A DNA stretch of 7,875 nucleotides, taken from NCBI GenBank assembly GCA_013290035.1, contig JABCYT010000129.1, forward strand, positions 1 to 7,875. The letters run 5' to 3'. Position numbers and translations under genes: made by a program. Shown here piece after piece: positions 1-5,632 of this stretch (position 1 is the stretch's first letter; every line of letters starts with the position of its first letter). Below the pieces are notes generated by a model. It made no database searches and was not told where the DNA came from. It worked only from the letters and a program-made list of their open reading frames with translations. The stretch is from Alphaproteobacteria bacterium. Its GTDB lineage: Bacteria; Pseudomonadota; Alphaproteobacteria; Reyranellales; Reyranellaceae.

Positions 1-139
1 TGGCCAGGGCTGCCAAAAGCCCGCCGCGCCGGCCGGCGACGGCCGCGGTCTGGATCACCAGCACGGTCGAGGGGCCGGGGCTCGCCACCGCCAGGAGATG
101 GACGACCGCCAGGCCCAGAAGGGCAACGACGTAGTCCAT
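1..139 (-). CDS. LysE/RhtB-family amino-acid exporter, N-terminal fragment
   Basis: Only the first 46 codons are in the window; the gene runs off the left edge. The translation begins MDYVVALLGLAVVHLLAVA and continues with SPGPSTVLVIQTA, then AGRRGGLLAALA. The SPGP(x)n motif at the end of the first hydrophobic helix, followed by a G-R-x-x-G-L-x-A-x-x-A segment, is the signature start of LysE/RhtB translocators, inner-membrane exporters of amino acids and related small molecules. The ATG at 137-139 is chosen because the first helix begins right after it. A weak GGA (148-150) sits 8 bases upstream, next to a palindromic repeat. The gene lies downstream of ilvN on the same strand, so it could be read from the ilv transcript if the repeats do not stop it. 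The substrate cannot be told from this fragment. Confidence 0.82.
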   Translation of the reverse strand, partial: MDYVVALLGLAVVHLLAVASPGPSTVLVIQTAAVAGRRGGLLAALA

Positions 140-152
140 TATTGTTGTCCGT

Positions 153-247
153 CCTTCGAGACGGCCCTTCGGGCCTCCTCAGGATGAGGTCGCGCGTTCA
201 AAGGTGCCTCACCCTGAGGAGGCGGCTGCAGGCCGCCGTCTCGAAGG
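153..247. repeat. Pair of inverted palindromic (REP-like) repeats between ilvN and the LysE gene
   Basis: Copy A (153-189) begins CCTTCGAGACGG and ends TCCTCAGGATGAGG. Copy B (207-247) is the same element reversed, beginning CCTCACCCTGAGGAGG and ending CGTCTCGAAGG. Each copy has its own short stem (GGCCC/GGGCC at 163-175; GGCGGC/GCCGCC at 221-237), and the copies can also pair with each other across a 17-base spacer. The CTGAGGAG...CGTCTCGAAGG core resembles an extragenic palindrome common in Bradyrhizobium- and Reyranella-like genomes; that is from memory. It lies entirely in the 115-base gap and codes for nothing apparent. There is no T-run after it, so any transcript-ending or mRNA-stabilising role is inferred. 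Confidence 0.8.
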
Positions 248-254
248 GTCGGCA

Positions 255-767
255 TCACAGCGCCTCGCTGCCGCGCGACATGGCGACGATGCCGGTGCGG
301 CCGACATCGACCAGGCCGAGGCCTTCCATCAGGCCGACGAAGGTCTGCACCTTGTCGGAGTTGCCGGTGACCTCGAACACGAAGGAATCGGTCTTGGCGT
401 CGATCACCTTGGCGCGGAACACGTCGGCCAGGCGCAGCGCCTCGACCCGCCTCTCGCCGGTGCCCTTGACCTTGACCAGCGCCAGCTCGCGCTCGATGTG
501 CGGGCCCTCGACGGTGAGGTCGCGCACGCGGTGCACCGGCACCAGCCGGTCGAGCTGCGCCTTGATCTGCTCGATGATCATCGGCGTGCCCTTGGTCACG
601 ATGGTGATGCGGGACAGGTTCTCCCGGGCGTCGGTCTCGGCGACCGTCAGGCTCTCGATGTTGTAGCCGCGGCCCGAGAACAGGCCGACGACGCGCGCCA
701 GGATGCCGGGCTCGTTGTCGACCAGCACGGAGATGGTGTGGCTGGAGACCAGGTCGGACGGGCTCAC
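255..767 (-). CDS. ilvN: Acetolactate synthase small (regulatory) subunit
   Basis: Regulatory subunit of acetohydroxyacid synthase, the first common enzyme of valine, leucine and isoleucine synthesis; it activates the large subunit and carries the feedback site. The 170 residues match the usual 160-180 of the long (IlvH-type) form. An N-terminal ACT domain (about 10-85) has the DNEPGILARVVGLFSGRGYN stretch. Gly21 and Asn36 fall at the positions of the valine-binding Gly14 and Asn29 of E. coli IlvH, so valine inhibition is expected (inference). Residues 90-165 form the C-terminal ALS domain. The start is GTG at 765-767, overlapping the ilvB TGA in a GTGA arrangement, which suggests translational coupling. 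No other in-frame start keeps the whole ACT domain. The symbol ilvH would be equally valid. Confidence 0.96.
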   Translation of the reverse strand: MSPSDLVSSHTISVLVDNEPGILARVVGLFSGRGYNIESLTVAETDARENLSRITIVTKGTPMIIEQIKAQLDRLVPVHRVRDLTVEGPHIERELALVKVKGTGERRVEALRLADVFRAKVIDAKTDSFVFEVTGNSDKVQTFVGLMEGLGLVDVGRTGIVAMSRGSEAL

Positions 768-2533
768 ACCAGCACCATGCCCTCTTCCGACATCGGCTTG
801 GCGGCCTTGTCGTCGGGCCCCAGCAGCATGTCGTTGTGCGCCGCGCCCGAGGGGATCATCGGGAAGCAGTTCTCCGTCTTGTCGACCAGCACGTCGACCA
901 CGACCGATCGGTTGACCGCGATCATTTCCTTGATGGTGTCGTCGAGCTTGGCCGGCTCATGGCAGCGCAGGCCGACGGCGCCAAACGCTTCGGCGAGCTT
1001 CACGAAGTCGGGCAGCGATTCCATATAGCTCTCGGAATAGCGGCCGCCATGCAGCAGCTCCTGCCACTGGCGCACCATGCCCATGTACTGGTTGTTGAGG
1101 ATGAAGATCTTCACCGGCAGCCGGTACTGCGCCACCGTCGAGAGCTCCTGGATGTTCATCATGATCGAGGCCTCGCCCGCCACGTCGATGACGAGCGAAT
1201 CGGGATGGGCGATCTGCACGCCCATGGCGGCCGGCAGGCCGTAGCCCATGGTGCCGAGGCCGCCCGAGGTCATCCAGCGGTTGGGCTGCTCGAACTTCAG
1301 GAACTGCGCCGCCCACATCTGGTGCTGGCCGACCTCGGTGGTGATGTAGTGGTCGCGGTCCTTGATGTGGTGATAGAGCCGCTCGAGCGCGTATTGCGGC
1401 TTGATCGTCTCGTTGTCCTGCTTGTAGGCGAGGCAGTTGCGGCCGCGCCAGCCGTCGATCTCGGCCCACCACGCCTTCAGCGCCTTGAGGTCGGTGCGCG
1501 GCTGCCTCGACTTCCACACCCGGATCAGCTCTTCCAGCGCATGGCCGGCATCGCCCACGATCGGCAGGTCGACCCGCACGTTCTTGTTGATCGAGCTGGG
1601 ATCGATGTCGATGTGGATCTTCTTCGAGTGGGGCGAGAACTCGGCGAGCTTGCCGGTGATGCGATCGTCGAAGCGCGCGCCGATATTGATCAGCACGTCG
1701 CAGTGATACATCGCCAGGTTGGCTTCGTAGGTACCGTGCATGCCCAGCATGCCGAGGAACTGCTTGTCCGACGCCGGAAACGTGCCGAGTCCCATCAGGG
1801 TGTTGGTGATGGGATAGCCCGTCATGTGCACGAACTGGGCGAGCAGCTTGGAGGCCTTCGGCCCGGAATTGACGACGCCGCCGCCGGTGTAGAAGACCGG
1901 CTTCTTGGCGCCGGCGATCAGCTCGATCGCCTGCTCGATCTTCGAAGCCTCGGGCTTGACCTGCGGGCGGTAGCTCTTGTGCTGCACCGGCTTGTCGGGC
2001 GCGGTGTAGTCGTGCTTGTTCATCAGCACGTCCTTGGGCAGGTCGATCACGACTGGCCCGGGCCTGCCCGAGCGCGCAACGTAGAAGGCTTCGTGGACGG
2101 TGCGCGCAAGATTGGCGACCGACTTCACGAGGTAGTTGTGCTTGGTGCAGGGCCGCGTGATGCCCGTGGTATCCGCCTCCTGGAAGGCGTCGTTGCCGAT
2201 CAGATGGGTCGGCACCTGGCCGGTCAGGCAGACGACGGGGATGGAATCCATCAGCGCGTCGGTGAGGCCGGTCACCGCGTTGGTGGCGCCCGGACCGGAA
2301 GTCACCAGCACCACGCCCACCTTGCCGGTCGATCGCGCATAGCCTTCGGCGGCATGAACGGCCGCCTGCTCGTGGCGCACCAGGATGTGGCGCAGCCGGT
2401 TCTGCTTGAACAGTGAATCGTAAATGGGAAGGACCGCGCCGCCCGGATAGCCGAAGACGACCTCGACTTCCTCGTCGATCAGGGCTTTCACCAACAGATC
2501 GGCGCCAGTCGTGGCGGGCTCCTCGGGCTTCAT
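764..2533 (-). CDS. ilvB: Acetolactate synthase large (catalytic) subunit
   Basis: ThDP- and FAD-dependent enzyme that condenses two pyruvates to acetolactate, or pyruvate and 2-ketobutyrate to acetohydroxybutyrate. The 589 residues fit the family. The N-terminal pyrimidine-binding domain (about 8-175) has FGYPGGAVLPIYD (27-39) and RHEQAAVHAAEGYAR (53-67), where Glu55 is the catalytic glutamate. The middle FAD-binding domain is about 195-335, with NIGARFDDRITGKL at 283-296. The C-terminal ThDP domain (about 380-565) has SGGLGTMGYGLPAAMG at 423-438. The Mg/ThDP motif reads GEAS (453-456), ending in NN at 480-481, where most families have GDGS. A strong AGAGGAGG Shine-Dalgarno (2542-2549) lies 8 bases before the ATG. 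The end overlaps ilvN by four bases, so the two are co-transcribed. The symbols ilvI and ilvG are also used for this family. Confidence 0.97.
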   Translation of the reverse strand: MKPEEPATTGADLLVKALIDEEVEVVFGYPGGAVLPIYDSLFKQNRLRHILVRHEQAAVHAAEGYARSTGKVGVVLVTSGPGATNAVTGLTDALMDSIPVVCLTGQVPTHLIGNDAFQEADTTGITRPCTKHNYLVKSVANLARTVHEAFYVARSGRPGPVVIDLPKDVLMNKHDYTAPDKPVQHKSYRPQVKPEASKIEQAIELIAGAKKPVFYTGGGVVNSGPKASKLLAQFVHMTGYPITNTLMGLGTFPASDKQFLGMLGMHGTYEANLAMYHCDVLINIGARFDDRITGKLAEFSPHSKKIHIDIDPSSINKNVRVDLPIVGDAGHALEELIRVWKSRQPRTDLKALKAWWAEIDGWRGRNCLAYKQDNETIKPQYALERLYHHIKDRDHYITTEVGQHQMWAAQFLKFEQPNRWMTSGGLGTMGYGLPAAMGVQIAHPDSLVIDVAGEASIMMNIQELSTVAQYRLPVKIFILNNQYMGMVRQWQELLHGGRYSESYMESLPDFVKLAEAFGAVGLRCHEPAKLDDTIKEMIAVNRSVVVDVLVDKTENCFPMIPSGAAHNDMLLGPDDKAAKPMSEEGMVLV

Positions 2534-2560
2534 GACACGGGCCTCCTCTAAGACAAATAT

Positions 2561-2582
2561 GCCGCAAAACGGGGTTTGCGGC
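2561..2582 (-). promoter_or_regulatory. Hairpin in the ilvB leader
   Basis: A perfect 8-base stem, GCCGCAAA pairing with TTTGCGGC around a 6-base loop, lies between miaA and ilvB. It ends 27 bases before the ilvB ATG and about 11 bases before its Shine-Dalgarno. On the minus strand it is followed by ATATTTGTCTT, a poor terminator tail. It could end the miaA transcript weakly, form a 5' leader structure of ilvB mRNA, or act as an attenuator. I see no leader peptide: there is no ATG or run of Val, Leu or Ile codons between it and the ilvB start. Confidence 0.45.
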
Positions 2583-2591
2583 GGCGCGGAA

Positions 2592-2618
2592 GGTATAGCC
2601 GGGGTCCGGGAGGGTCAA
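2592..2618 (-). promoter_or_regulatory. Candidate ilvB promoter
   Basis: On the minus strand TTGACC (2613-2618) is followed 15 bases later by TATACC (2592-2597). Both hexamers are close to the sigma-70-type consensus, but the spacer is two bases short of the optimum. Transcription would begin near 2585, placing the hairpin at 2561-2582 at the very 5' end of the mRNA. This is a guess by eye; read-through from miaA is the alternative. Confidence 0.3.
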
Positions 2619-2644
2619 CCAAAATCAGCACGAAATGTAAAGTT

Positions 2645-3571
2645 TCAGCCCCCTGAATTGGTCAATAATTTCTCAGTCAACTCCAACGCTGGGTTAATCT
2701 CGGGGTCCAACACCAGATCTGGTGTCATCTGGTGACGGAACCACGTCATCTGGCGTTTGGCATATTGGCGGGTGTGATCAATGGCGATCCGGCGCGCCTC
2801 GTCGAGCGACAGCTCGCCACGGAAATGGCTGAACAGCTCAGGCGCGCCATGCGCCTTGAGGCCGGGCCAGCGCGGATCGGGCGCACGATCGAAGGCGGCG
2901 CGGACCTCGGCCAGCACGCCCGCTGCCAGCATGCCATCGAAGCGGCGTTCGATACGGGTGCGCAGCCTGCCGCGGTCGGGCGCCAGCAGGACGGTGACGA
3001 AGCGCCAGCGCACGGCGTCTCCTTCGCCCTGCTGCCAAAGGCTGAGCGGCCGGCCGGTCGCCTGCCAGACTTCCCAAGCGCGGACATGGCGCTGTCGATC
3101 GCCGGGCTTCAGCCGCGCCACGATCGCCGGGTCCTGTTCGGCGAGCCGCGCGCGGAAAGCGTCGGCGCCCATCGCCTGCCATTCCGCGTTGGCCTGATCG
3201 CGCAAGGCAGGCGCTGCATCGGGGATGGCCGCGATGCCTTGCATCAAGGTGCGAAGATAAAGGCCCGAGCCGCCGCACAGGATGGGCGGCCGGCCGTCGC
3301 CCAGGCAGCGCTCGATTTCGGCCGCGGCGAGCGTTCGCCAACGAGCGGCCGAGAGGGTCTCCGACAACGGCAACACGCCATAGAGCTCATGCGGCACGTC
3401 CGCTCGCTCGCGCGCGGTGGGCTGTGCGGTCAGGATCGGGAACGCATCGTAGGTCTGCATGGCGTCGGCGTTGATCACCGTGCCCTGCCGCCTGTGGGCG
3501 AGCGCAAGCGCCAGCGCCGACTTGCCGCTGGCTGTCGGACCGGTGATGACGATGACGCGCTTGGGAGCCAT
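2645..3571 (-). CDS. miaA: tRNA dimethylallyltransferase
   Basis: Transfers the dimethylallyl group to the N6 of adenosine 37 in tRNAs that read codons beginning with U, the first step towards ms2i6A, which stabilises codon pairing. The 308 residues are normal length. Visible motifs are the P-loop GPTASGKS (11-18), NADAMQTY (34-41) with the conserved general-base-type Asp36, TAQPT (48-52), the LCGGSGLYLRTL segment (98-109), and TRQYAKRQMTWFR (267-279) near the C-terminus. The family usually has DSMQ where this protein has DAMQ, a mild change. The ATG at 3569-3571 lies just 10 residues before the P-loop and is the only sensible start; there is no Shine-Dalgarno in front of it. The gene diverges from serB across 49 bases and is followed by ilvB on the same strand. 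Confidence 0.97.
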   Translation of the reverse strand: MAPKRVIVITGPTASGKSALALALAHRRQGTVINADAMQTYDAFPILTAQPTARERADVPHELYGVLPLSETLSAARWRTLAAAEIERCLGDGRPPILCGGSGLYLRTLMQGIAAIPDAAPALRDQANAEWQAMGADAFRARLAEQDPAIVARLKPGDRQRHVRAWEVWQATGRPLSLWQQGEGDAVRWRFVTVLLAPDRGRLRTRIERRFDGMLAAGVLAEVRAAFDRAPDPRWPGLKAHGAPELFSHFRGELSLDEARRIAIDHTRQYAKRQMTWFRHQMTPDLVLDPEINPALELTEKLLTNSGG

Positions 3572-3575
3572 GGCG

Positions 3576-3598
3576 GGCGGATTGTTTGCAAATCCGCC
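3576..3598. promoter_or_regulatory. Dyad in the divergent miaA/serB promoter region
   Basis: A perfect 8-base inverted repeat, GGCGGATT and AATCCGCC, with a 7-base centre occupies about half of the 49-base gap between the two divergent starts. It could be an operator shared by both genes or a chance hairpin. It overlaps the -35 of the candidate serB promoter. No known regulator site is recognised. Confidence 0.35.
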
Positions 3599-3614
3599 GG
3601 GCCGCCGCTAGAGC
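3586..3614 (+). promoter_or_regulatory. Candidate serB promoter (leaderless arrangement)
   Basis: TTGCAA (3586-3591) and TAGAGC (3609-3614) are separated by 17 bases. The -35 matches the consensus at 4 of 6 positions and the -10 at 3 of 6. The predicted start of transcription falls on or next to the serB GTG at 3621. That would explain why no Shine-Dalgarno is visible before serB. The call is weak because the -10 is poor. Confidence 0.3.
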
Positions 3615-3620
3615 CCAAGC

Positions 3621-4514
3621 GTGAAAAACGTCCTTGTCCTGATCTCCGGCCCCGCCCATCCGGCGCTGAACGACGGCGCCATCACCTGCGCCGTCGATGT
3701 GCTGCGCGCCCAGGGCGCGACGGTCGGCGCGCCCGACTGGCTGGCGCCGGAGGTGGCCTGCGACATCCCGTTCGATAGCCCGTTGGGGGGCCCGTCGAGC
3801 GGTGTCGTCATGACCGCGCTCGACGGGGTCGTGGTCCCCGCGGCCGGCCGGCGCAAGCGGCTGCTCGTGGCCGACATGGAATCGACCATGATCGAGAACG
3901 AGATGCTGGACGAACTGGCCGACTTCCTGGGTCTGCGCGAGAAGATCGCCGGCATCACGGCGCGCGCCATGAACGGCGAGATCGATTTCGCCGCCGCTCT
4001 CGAAGAGCGCGTGGGCCTCTTGAAGGGACTGCCGATCGCCAGGCTCGACGAGGCGGCCGGGCGCATCCGCTACACGCCGGGCGGCGCCACCCTGGTCGCC
4101 ACCATGAAGAAACACGGCGCCACCTGCGCGCTGGTCTCCGGCGGCTTCACCTATTTCACGGCGCTGGTGCGCCAGGCGCTGGGCTTCGATCTCGACGCCG
4201 CCAACGTCTTGAAGCATGACGGCCGCGTGCTGTCGGGCATGGTGGAACCGCCGATCCTGGGCAAGGAGGCCAAACTTGCGACGCTCGAGCGTCTTGCCGC
4301 CGAGCGTGGGTTGCCGATCGGCGATACGCTCTGCGTGGGCGACGGCGCGAACGACCTGCCGATGCTGAAGGCGGCCGGCCTGGGCGCAGCCTTCCATGCC
4401 AAGCCCGTGGTCGCGGCCGAGGTACAGGTGCGCATCGATCACGGCGATCTCACGGCCCTGCTTTACCTGCAGGGTTATCGCCGCAGCGACTTCGTTGAAA
4501 GGAACGACCCATGA
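3621..4514 (+). CDS. serB: Phosphoserine phosphatase
   Basis: Hydrolyses O-phosphoserine to serine, the last step of the phosphorylated serine pathway; cytosolic, Mg-dependent, HAD superfamily. Residues 1 to about 80 resemble the divergent ACT-like N-domain of proteobacterial SerB; 82 to about 275 are the HAD domain. Motif I is DMEST (85-89), with Asp85 the nucleophile. Motif II is SGG (173-175), the motif III Lys is probably Lys218, and motif IV is GDGANDLPM (240-248) with Asp241 and Asp245. AMNGEIDF (116-123) matches the SerB cap (AMRGELDF in E. coli). The oddity is Glu87, where the family's DxDxT motif has the acid/base Asp. The GTG at 3621 is the first start after an in-frame TAG at 3609 and has no Shine-Dalgarno. 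The 3' end overlaps the next gene by ATGA. Confidence 0.94.
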   Translation: MKNVLVLISGPAHPALNDGAITCAVDVLRAQGATVGAPDWLAPEVACDIPFDSPLGGPSSGVVMTALDGVVVPAAGRRKRLLVADMESTMIENEMLDELADFLGLREKIAGITARAMNGEIDFAAALEERVGLLKGLPIARLDEAAGRIRYTPGGATLVATMKKHGATCALVSGGFTYFTALVRQALGFDLDAANVLKHDGRVLSGMVEPPILGKEAKLATLERLAAERGLPIGDTLCVGDGANDLPMLKAAGLGAAFHAKPVVAAEVQVRIDHGDLTALLYLQGYRRSDFVERNDP

Positions 4515-5515
4515 CCGACGTCACCCAGATCGTGCTGTGCAAGCGTCCGGCGGGTGACGTGACAGCGGATTGCTTTCGCCAGGAAAGCGTCGAGTTGGCC
4601 GCGCCGGGCGATGGCCAAGTGCTGATCCGCTCGCGCTTTCTCTCGCTCGACCCCTACATGCGCCCGCGCATGACGGAGCTGCGCTCCTACACACCACCCT
4701 TCGAGCTCGACAAGCCGCTGACCGGCGGCTCGGTCGGCGAGGTGGTGGAGTCGAAGAACCCGCGCTTTGCCAAAGGCGACACCGTGATCGGCATGCTGAA
4801 CTGGGCGACCCATACGCTCCACGACGGCAAGGGCCTGCGCAAGATCGACCCGGCGCTGGCGCCGCTTTCCGCCCATCTCGGCGTGCTCGGCATGCCGAGC
4901 TTCACCGCCTGGTACGGCATCCGGCACATCTGCAAGCCCAAGGCGGGCGAGACGGTGTTCGTCTCGGCGGCCACCGGCGCGGTCGGCCAGGTGGCGGGCC
5001 AGCTCGCCAAGCTTGCCGGCGCGAAGGCGGTGGGCTGCGCCAGCGACGACGACAAGTGCCGCTGGGCGGTGCGCGAGGCGGGCTACGATGCCTGCTTCAA
5101 TCACAAGACCGAGCACGATGCCGGCGCGGTGCTCGACAAGCTCTGCCCGCAGGGCATCGATGCCGACTTCGAGAATGTCGGCGGCAAGATCTTCCACGCC
5201 GTGTTCGAGCGGCTGAACAATTTCGGCCGGGTGGCCTTTTGCGGCGCCATCTCGGAGTATCAGGACACCGCGCCGATGGCCGGCCCGCCCAAGATGTTCA
5301 CCATCGTGCAGCGCAGGCTCACGATCCAGGGCTTCATCGTCTCCGACCACGTGGCCCTGATGGGCGAGTTCGTGAGCGAGGTCGGCGGGTTGGTGAGGGA
5401 CGGCAAGCTCAGGAGCCGCGAGACGGTAGTCGACGGTCTCGCGCAGGCGCCTGCGGCCTTCATGGGCCTGCTCAAGGGCGAGAATTTCGGCAAGCTGGTG
5501 GTGAAGGTGGCTTAG
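4511..5515 (+). CDS. Zinc-independent medium-chain NADPH oxidoreductase (CurA/prostaglandin-reductase type)
   Basis: A 334-residue medium-chain dehydrogenase/reductase of the leukotriene B4 dehydrogenase / prostaglandin reductase / CurA branch, which uses NADPH to reduce the double bond of alpha,beta-unsaturated ketones and aldehydes. A GroES-like N-domain carries LSLDPYMRPRM (44-54), the typical LDPYMR signature, and GGSVGEVVES (72-81). The Rossmann domain has AATGAVGQVAGQLAK (153-167) and FENVGG (220-225). No zinc-binding Cys/His set is visible, as expected for this branch. The ATG overlaps the serB TGA (ATGA), with AAAGGAA about 8 bases upstream, so it is coupled to serB translation. The physiological substrate is unknown, and a link to serine synthesis is not evident beyond co-transcription. 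It converges on degP. Confidence 0.92.
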   Translation: MTDVTQIVLCKRPAGDVTADCFRQESVELAAPGDGQVLIRSRFLSLDPYMRPRMTELRSYTPPFELDKPLTGGSVGEVVESKNPRFAKGDTVIGMLNWATHTLHDGKGLRKIDPALAPLSAHLGVLGMPSFTAWYGIRHICKPKAGETVFVSAATGAVGQVAGQLAKLAGAKAVGCASDDDKCRWAVREAGYDACFNHKTEHDAGAVLDKLCPQGIDADFENVGGKIFHAVFERLNNFGRVAFCGAISEYQDTAPMAGPPKMFTIVQRRLTIQGFIVSDHVALMGEFVSEVGGLVRDGKLRSRETVVDGLAQAPAAFMGLLKGENFGKLVVKVA

Positions 5516-5532
5516 CTCTTGGCGAACCGCGG

Positions 5533-5616
5533 GCCTCCAGGACCGCTCATGATTCATGTTCCTCTCCCCCAAGGGGGAGAGGAACATGAGGGGAGATCAT
5601 GAGCGGGCCTGGAGGC
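5533..5616. repeat. Nested inverted repeat between convergent genes; possible bidirectional terminator
   Basis: The inner palindrome at 5555-5588 has two perfect 16-base arms, CATGTTCCTCTCCCCC and its complement, around AA. Outside it a second pair of 21-base arms (5533-5553 and 5596-5616) matches at all but one position (A5542 against C5607). The whole can fold into an 84-base cruciform or hairpin filling most of the 117-base gap between the oxidoreductase stop (5515) and the degP stop (5633). The CCTCTCCCCC/GGGGGAGAGG core resembles another palindrome scattered in alphaproteobacterial genomes (recalled, not searched). No T-run follows on either strand, so stopping transcription in both directions is plausible but not the classic intrinsic form. 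Confidence 0.75.
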
Positions 5617-5632
5617 GCGCGCTCCGGGAAGG

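Noticed and set aside
836..2416. A 526-codon open frame on the plus strand opposite ilvB
   Set aside because: Its translation is low-complexity His/Arg/Asp/Val-rich antisense of a well-conserved gene, as expected from third-position GC bias. No domain is recognisable.
957..2618. A 553-codon minus-strand frame overlapping ilvB
   Set aside because: It is a frame-shifted shadow of ilvB with Arg/Gly/Ala-rich composition; the ilvB frame carries all the motifs.
2732..3778. A 348-codon plus-strand frame across miaA and into serB
   Set aside because: It is antisense to miaA, lacks any recognisable motif and would overlap the real serB start.
4475..5587. A 370-codon minus-strand frame opposite the oxidoreductase gene
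   Set aside because: Antisense shadow with His/Arg-rich composition; the plus-strand frame has the family motifs and a coupled start.
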